Below are positions 47,412 through 51,687 of a stretch of 51,687 nucleotides of DNA, piece after piece. The position numbers and the translations under genes are program-made. Every line of letters starts with the position of its first letter. Position 1 is the stretch's first letter. Source of the DNA: Christensenella sp. UBA7588 (GTDB lineage Bacteria; Bacillota; Clostridia; Christensenellales; CAG-917); assembly GCA_002478945.1 (NCBI GenBank), contig DLKM01000012.1, forward strand, positions 773 through 52,459. Reading direction: 5' to 3'. The notes beneath the pieces are model-generated. The model was not told the origin of the DNA and searched no databases. It saw nothing but the letters and a program-made list of their open reading frames with translations.

Positions 47412-48263
47412 ATGGCAAAGAAGGATAAAAACAAAGAAGTGGTTTTTTCTCCCGACAACGGCGAAATCAAGACTGACGACGAGCCGATGTTCGACGCCGA
47501 GGCGTACGGTTCTCCGCAACCCGAAGCAGGCTCGGACGTCACGGTTATGAAAACCGTGGGAATAGGCGGTCCCGTTCCCATCGTCGCGCCGAAGCATAAT
47601 ACTGTTCAGTTGCAACCGATTGTCGTGCCGCTTGCCGTGGTGCCGTATATGACTCAGGACAGCAGCGTCTTGCGTACCGACGGCAAACAACAAGGCGGAT
47701 ATATGTCCTCGTCGGTCGAAGGCGACGCGACTGAATTTGAAAGCGTCGAGGAAGAAAAAGTCAAAAAGAAAGCGAAAGTGCAACCGAGAATTTTTGCGCT
47801 CGTCACGTTTATCGTGTCATTGCTTACGCTTCTGCCTTTCCTCATCGGACGTGTTGCGGAAAACGTTGGAGATATGGACTTCGTTCGTTACGACATTATC
47901 AGAACGATTACCGAGTGGGCAAAGCCTAACGGATTCGATATTCATCCGCTCAGCAATTTTGCGTTTATCGGCGTTGCTTTCGTCAGCGCGGTTTTGATGT
48001 TGACGGCAATAGTGTCTATGATTATAGGCAAATATCCTCGCGCGTTCAATTTCGTGCTTACGCTCGGAAGCGCGTTGGCACTCCTCGCATATCTTATAAA
48101 ATTATTCATTGCGGAACAATTCGATTTGAAAGAATTCACTACGCTAATAGTTCTCGTCACGATTTCGTTGCTCAATTTGTTGTTGACGATAATTTTCTCT
48201 TTCGTCCTCAATAAACTCGACGACGAAGTGGACGATACCAATCGTTCTTCGCGTGAAATCTAA
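47412..48263 (+). CDS. Four-helix membrane protein with disordered N-terminus (paralog 2)
   Basis: A 283-aa protein of the same design as its upstream neighbour. A disordered acidic/basic N-terminus (1-125) includes PIVVPLAVVPYMTQD (69-83), which matches the zinc-ribbon protein's motif at 10 of 15 positions with conservative changes elsewhere. Four membrane helices follow (about 126-147, 178-202, 210-231, 239-265) and an acidic tail (KLDDEVDDTN). Ribosome binding site GGAGG lies 6 nt before the ATG. It is the last gene of the glnS transcript; a terminator follows. The function is unknown; the shared motif suggests the two proteins bind a common partner or each other. Confidence 0.8.
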   Translation: MAKKDKNKEVVFSPDNGEIKTDDEPMFDAEAYGSPQPEAGSDVTVMKTVGIGGPVPIVAPKHNTVQLQPIVVPLAVVPYMTQDSSVLRTDGKQQGGYMSSSVEGDATEFESVEEEKVKKKAKVQPRIFALVTFIVSLLTLLPFLIGRVAENVGDMDFVRYDIIRTITEWAKPNGFDIHPLSNFAFIGVAFVSAVLMLTAIVSMIIGKYPRAFNFVLTLGSALALLAYLIKLFIAEQFDLKEFTTLIVLVTISLLNLLLTIIFSFVLNKLDDEVDDTNRSSREI

Positions 48264-48283
48264 CGCCGCACATAAGAATGTAA

Positions 48284-48320
48284 AAGCGAATTGCCCACGT
48301 CGGCGATTCGTTTGATTTTG
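48284..48320 (+). terminator. Terminator after the zinc-ribbon/membrane gene set
   Basis: A 12-bp stem AAGCGAATTGCC / GGCGATTCGTTT (two G-T pairs) with loop CACGTC, followed by GATTTT. Confidence 0.7.
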
Positions 48321-48327
48321 ATAAAAT

Positions 48328-49107
48328 ATGTCCTTGAAACTCGTATCGTTAGCAAGCGGAAGCAAAGGCAACTCGACGCTTATACTTTCCAATCAAACGG
48401 CAATACTCGTTGACGCGGGTATTTCCTATACGAGAATTGCGACGGAACTCAAGGATTTCGGCTTGACTCCCGATATGATTGACGGAGTGGTAATAACGCA
48501 CGAACACGCAGACCACGTTTGCGGGCTGCAAAAACTGTGCGAGCATACCAAAATATACGCCCATACTCTCACGGCGCAAGCGTTGTGCGCAAAGTGCGAC
48601 GGACTTAAGAATTTCGCTTCCGTGGACGACTACGAGGGCGGATTTCAAATCGGAGACATCGACGTTCTGCCGTTTAGAATTCCGCACGACGCGGCTTATC
48701 CGTTGGCTTATTCTTTCGAGTGCGGACACGCAAGATGCAGCGTGGCAACGGACATAGGCACTCCTACGAGGGGCGTGTTGAGAAACATCAAGGACAGCAG
48801 CGTGGTGCTTCTTGAAGCGAATCACGATATAAATATGCTCCGCGACGGCAAATATCCTGCGTGGCTCAAGCAGCGCATTTTGTCGAACAACGGACACTTG
48901 TCCAACGACGCCACGGCACGCATCGCAAATCTGCTTTGCGACGGCTCGGAAGTGCAGAGATTGTTGCTCGGACATATAAGCGAAAACAACAACACGGAAA
49001 AACTTGCGTACGACACCGTCGAAAACGCGCTTAAGGAGCGCGATTCGGACATAGAATTGTTCGTGGCGCATCAGAATAGAAGAAGCGAGGTTTTTGAAAT
49101 CTTATGA
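48328..49107 (+). CDS. walJ: Metallo-beta-lactamase-fold nuclease-like protein WalJ (YycJ)
   Basis: A 259-aa cytoplasmic MBL-fold protein. LASGSKGNSTLI at the N-terminus and the metal-binding motif THEHADH (57-63) mark the YycJ/WalJ family, which is linked to coordination of DNA replication and cell-wall metabolism in Firmicutes. LLEANHDINMLRDGKYPAWL is the other family block, and LLGHISENNNT carries a further metal ligand. The ATG follows only a few nucleotides after the previous terminator, and no Shine-Dalgarno is visible. It overlaps the next gene by ATGA, heading a four-gene operon ending in rlmH. No walRK genes are in view. Confidence 0.92.
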   Translation: MSLKLVSLASGSKGNSTLILSNQTAILVDAGISYTRIATELKDFGLTPDMIDGVVITHEHADHVCGLQKLCEHTKIYAHTLTAQALCAKCDGLKNFASVDDYEGGFQIGDIDVLPFRIPHDAAYPLAYSFECGHARCSVATDIGTPTRGVLRNIKDSSVVLLEANHDINMLRDGKYPAWLKQRILSNNGHLSNDATARIANLLCDGSEVQRLLLGHISENNNTEKLAYDTVENALKERDSDIELFVAHQNRRSEVFEIL

Positions 49108-50195
49108 GAAAAACGATAGGAGCGAGCGAGGGAGCGTCGATTTATCTTCTCGGAATTTGCGTCGGCAGTTTGTTGTCGCTCTTTTTGTCGTTGATTTTGA
49201 GGGCTTCGGGAGCGTCTGCCGCACAATTCGACGGTATGGACGTCTATTCGTGGTGCGGATACGCGCTTATGCAAATAGGCTTCATCGGCACGGTTTTGGT
49301 ATATTCTTCCGTTCGTAAATGCGATTTGGTGCATATAGCGAAAATAAAAGGCAAATTGAACGCAATTCAAATCGTCGTTTTGCCGTTCGTTGCCATTGCG
49401 ACGATTCTCGTGTTTTTGCCTCTCGCAAACGCGTGGTCGGCTTTTTTGAACGTCATCGGCTATCACGGCGCAGGTGTGGCAATGCCAAACTATTCCAACG
49501 TCGGAATATACTTTTTGTCCTTGCTGTTAATGGCTGTTTTGCCCGCTTTCGGAGAGGAATTGCTTATCAGAGGCAATTTGTTTTCGGGGTTGTCTACGAG
49601 AAACGTATGGTTCGGCGTGCTTATGTCCGCGCTTTTGTTCAGCCTTATGCACGCAAATCCCGTGCAGACGGTGCATCAGTTCGGACTCGGAATCGTGCTT
49701 GCTCTCGTAGTGGGAATTTCGGGTTCGCTTTGGGCGGGCGTTATCGTCCACTTTTTCAACAACTTTATCAGCATTACGCTCACGGCTTATATGCCTCAAA
49801 TCGATGAGATATATGTGAAACTCGGCTATTTCAACTGGCTTACGGGGTTTGCAAGCGTCGTTTGCGGCGTGTTGATTCTCGTATTCTTGCTTTACGCTTT
49901 CTACAGAGCGGGCAAGCCGAAGTCGCAAAACGGAGTATCGAGCGTTTACGAGGAGGACGGTTATACCATAATTCTTTCCTCGACCGAGCCGAAAAAAAGC
50001 AACTTTTTCAAGGATTTCGGCAGGTTTTTCAAGTCGCTTTTCACAAAGAACGGCTGGAAAAACATAACTTATAAGCTCGAAGAAAGCAATGCGGTCGAGT
50101 ACGTCGGCAAGTCGCAGAATATGGCGGGCGTGTGGATTGCGCTTGCGCTTGTGTGCGTTTTTTGGCTGTACGGCTTTATTGTGGGGTTGCTATGA
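49104..50195 (+). CDS. CPBP-family intramembrane metalloprotease (first copy)
   Basis: A 363-aa polytopic membrane protein of the CPBP/CAAX-protease-and-related family (ABI). The catalytic motifs are Glu151-Glu152-x3-Arg156 (FGEELLIRGNLF), His183 (LFSLMHANPVQT) and His216-x3-Asn220 (VIVHFFNN). About eight helices surround these. An extra cytoplasmic segment (about 265-330, containing SSTEPKKSNFFKDF) precedes a final C-terminal membrane helix. Substrates of bacterial CPBP proteins are mostly unknown; roles in peptide processing, self-immunity and signalling exist. It overlaps walJ by four bases upstream and the second CPBP gene downstream. Confidence 0.9.
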   Translation: MRKTIGASEGASIYLLGICVGSLLSLFLSLILRASGASAAQFDGMDVYSWCGYALMQIGFIGTVLVYSSVRKCDLVHIAKIKGKLNAIQIVVLPFVAIATILVFLPLANAWSAFLNVIGYHGAGVAMPNYSNVGIYFLSLLLMAVLPAFGEELLIRGNLFSGLSTRNVWFGVLMSALLFSLMHANPVQTVHQFGLGIVLALVVGISGSLWAGVIVHFFNNFISITLTAYMPQIDEIYVKLGYFNWLTGFASVVCGVLILVFLLYAFYRAGKPKSQNGVSSVYEEDGYTIILSSTEPKKSNFFKDFGRFFKSLFTKNGWKNITYKLEESNAVEYVGKSQNMAGVWIALALVCVFWLYGFIVGLL

Positions 50196-51157
50196 CGAAA
50201 AGATTGAATGTCGGTATAATTTATTTCGGAGTCGTGTGTCTGACGCTCGTATTGAGAATCGCGTCGGCACTTGACATATACTCTGCGCTCGGCATCGACG
50301 ACGCAGACGCATTTTTTACCTGCGTCGTGCAACTTGCGATTTTCGGGTTTTCGAGTTTGTTGCCTTATTGCTTGTGCGCCCGCAAGAGAGGGGAGAGCGC
50401 AAAAACGATGTTTTTCGATTTGGGCGTGCGCAAAGTATCCCTCAAAAACTGGTTGCTTATCATACCTATGTGCGTGTTTGCGATAGCCGTATCGAGCGGT
50501 ATTTCGGTCGTATGGCAGATTGCGTTGCGCCTTGTAGGCTTTACTCATATATCGTCTCCGACAGATTACAGCAGCGTAGGCGTGCTTTTCAAAGAGTTGG
50601 CACTCGTAGCCCTTCTCCCCGGTATATTCGAAGAAGTAGCCCACAGAGGTCTTATATACGCAGGATACAGAGAGTGTAAATGGAAATTTGTCCTTGTGTC
50701 CGCGCTTTTGTTCTCGTTGATGCATCAAAATATCGTGCAGACGGGTTATACGTTCTTTTTCGGCGCAACGATTGCGCTTATGATGTATTACACGCAGTCG
50801 ATTTGGCCGGGTATCGTCCTGCATATCGCAAACAACGGGTTCAGCGTTATATCGGGTTATATCGACCAAAACGGCGGACCGTTTACTTTTATCGTCAATA
50901 TACAAAACTGGTTTTATTCCACGGTTTTCGGTCTCATCGTCGGAGCGATACTCGTGTTCGTATGCGCAGGTTTGCTCGTGCTGTTTTTCTTCCTTATGCG
51001 CAAAAATTGCGTAAAAGAGGAGAGAATTTCCGCCGTTCCGTTTGAAATGGCAGAGGAGGGCGTCAAGCCTTTGTACAAAGATATTCCGTTCATTCTCACG
51101 GTGGTTATGGGCGTAATCGCAACGCTGTTCAGTTTTGTGTGGGGAATGACGAGATGA
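50192..51157 (+). CDS. CPBP-family intramembrane metalloprotease (second copy)
   Basis: A 321-aa polytopic membrane protein, paralogous to the preceding one. Motifs: Glu147-Glu148-x3-Arg152 (IFEEVAHRGLIY), His178 (LFSLMHQNIVQT) and His211-x3-Asn215 (VLHIANNGF). The shared FSLMHxNxVQT wording supports a tandem duplication. I start at 50192, where ATGA overlaps the previous stop; the upstream ATG at 50132 lies inside the first copy. Like the first copy, it has a cytoplasmic stretch (about 265-295) before the last helix. It overlaps rlmH by four bases. Confidence 0.9.
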   Translation: MTKRLNVGIIYFGVVCLTLVLRIASALDIYSALGIDDADAFFTCVVQLAIFGFSSLLPYCLCARKRGESAKTMFFDLGVRKVSLKNWLLIIPMCVFAIAVSSGISVVWQIALRLVGFTHISSPTDYSSVGVLFKELALVALLPGIFEEVAHRGLIYAGYRECKWKFVLVSALLFSLMHQNIVQTGYTFFFGATIALMMYYTQSIWPGIVLHIANNGFSVISGYIDQNGGPFTFIVNIQNWFYSTVFGLIVGAILVFVCAGLLVLFFFLMRKNCVKEERISAVPFEMAEEGVKPLYKDIPFILTVVMGVIATLFSFVWGMTR

Positions 51158-51612
51158 GAATAAACGTTATCGCGATAGGCAAAATCAAAGAAAAATATTT
51201 TTCCGACGCAGTAAGCGAGTATATCAAACGATGCTCTCGATTTGCCGACGTAAGAATAATCGAATTGCCCGACGCTCCGCCGTCCAAAACTCCCGACGAG
51301 CAATGCAAAATCGAAAGCGAACAACTCTTGTCCAAAGCAAAAGGTTTTGTCGTTGCAATGGATATGCGCGGCAAACAACTCACAAGCGAAGGACTTGCCG
51401 ATTTGATAAAAAACAAGTGTATCGACGGCGCAAGCGAGTTTTCTTTCCTAATAGGCGGAAGTCACGGACACACCGACGAGTTGAGGCACAAAGCCGATAT
51501 GCTTTTGTCTTTCTCCTCAAACACATTCCCCCATCAACTATTCAGAGTTATGCTTTGCGAACAGATATATAGGGCGTTGAGTATCAATGCTGGTACTCCC
51601 TATCATAAATGA
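51154..51612 (+). CDS. rlmH: 23S rRNA (pseudouridine-N3)-methyltransferase RlmH
   Basis: Methylates pseudouridine 1915 of 23S rRNA on assembled 70S ribosomes. The 152-aa protein (start MRINVIAIGKIKEKY at 51154) has the SPOUT knot: AMDMRGKQLTSEGLADLI, then SFLIGGSHGHTDELR as the cofactor loop. It ends in LCEQIYRALSINAGTPYHK, the nearly invariant RlmH tail. Length and motifs are normal. It is the last gene of the walJ operon; walJ and rlmH are frequent near-neighbours in Firmicutes, usually with a protease gene of a different family (htrA) nearby. Confidence 0.97.
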   Translation: MRINVIAIGKIKEKYFSDAVSEYIKRCSRFADVRIIELPDAPPSKTPDEQCKIESEQLLSKAKGFVVAMDMRGKQLTSEGLADLIKNKCIDGASEFSFLIGGSHGHTDELRHKADMLLSFSSNTFPHQLFRVMLCEQIYRALSINAGTPYHK

Positions 51613-51632
51613 ACGCATTATTGAGCGAATAA

Positions 51633-51650
51633 CTGCGTCAGACGACGCAG
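51633..51650 (+). other. Hairpin downstream of rlmH
   Basis: A 7-bp stem CTGCGTC / GACGCAG with loop AGAC. No T tract follows within the window, so it is not a confident terminator. Nothing else is seen in 51651-51687. Confidence 0.4.
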
Positions 51651-51687
51651 AGAATAGACTGCATTAAATGCAAGTTTCCCCCTTCCT

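Noticed and set aside
1..51687. CRISPR arrays, tRNA or rRNA genes, insertion sequences, prophage
   Set aside because: I found no regularly spaced repeats, no tRNA-like T-arm with acceptor stem, no rRNA stretches, and no transposase, integrase or phage structural genes.

Overview
The window is chromosomal DNA of an anaerobic, endospore-forming Firmicute, most likely an uncultured gut-type member of the Clostridia. The evidence is a set of sporulation and germination genes (spoIIR, sleB-ypeB, yabP-yabQ, cwlD, a SipL-like SPOCS protein, veg), a large pyruvate:ferredoxin oxidoreductase, Gram-positive lipoproteins and ECF transporter genes, and no outer-membrane genes. Base composition looks close to half G+C by eye, with one clearly AT-richer patch at about 38.2-40.2 kb. 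I see no rRNA, tRNA, CRISPR array, IS element or prophage. Most large housekeeping genes lie on the + strand, so the + strand is probably the leading strand throughout.

Layout. 0.2-1.4 kb: rlmB and mrnC (RNA processing) on the minus strand. 1.5-3.8 kb: a transglutaminase-like lipoprotein. 3.9-9.4 kb: a spore block with spoIIR divergent from sleB-ypeB, a zinc-ribbon membrane protein, and yabP-yabQ. 9.5-13.4 kb: a CoA-acyltransferase-like protein, an unusually short alanyl-tRNA synthetase and a PHP phosphoesterase. 13.6-16.5 kb: an AmaP-like membrane protein, greA and lysS. 16.7-18.5 kb: a PRC-barrel protein divergent from cwlD, with a symmetric cluster of four DnaA boxes between them. 18.7-23.2 kb: an unknown gene, radC, gltX and a membrane-anchored subtilisin. 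23.3-25.1 kb: veg divergent from a SipL-like SPOCS protein. 25.2-30.8 kb: an RsgI-like lipoprotein divergent from an ECF sigma factor and its anti-sigma factor, followed by a large GLUG/InlB-repeat lipoprotein.

31-34.4 kb: a TetR-led redox/detoxification operon (CAT-like acetyltransferase, flavin reductase, TIGR04076 protein, DUF3781 protein, membrane-flavodoxin fusion). 34.5-38 kb: pyruvate:ferredoxin oxidoreductase. 38.2-40.2 kb: an AT-rich pair coding for a secreted cysteine-peptidase-like protein and a lipoprotein. 40.3-43.6 kb: ecfA1-ecfA2-ecfT-truA. 43.8-48.3 kb: glnS, then a four-zinc-ribbon protein and two related four-helix membrane proteins. 48.3-51.6 kb: walJ, two CPBP intramembrane proteases and rlmH, each overlapping the next by ATGA.

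Three themes cut across the genes. First, several genes have a good promoter ending only 6-8 nt before the start codon and no Shine-Dalgarno sequence, which predicts leaderless mRNAs. Second, at least five 5' leaders carry a compact GCGC-type hairpin between promoter and ribosome binding site. Third, known forespore or mother-cell genes carry upstream sequences that fit the sigma-F/G and sigma-E consensus geometry. Family names come from my reading of motifs and recalled family knowledge; no database search was run.
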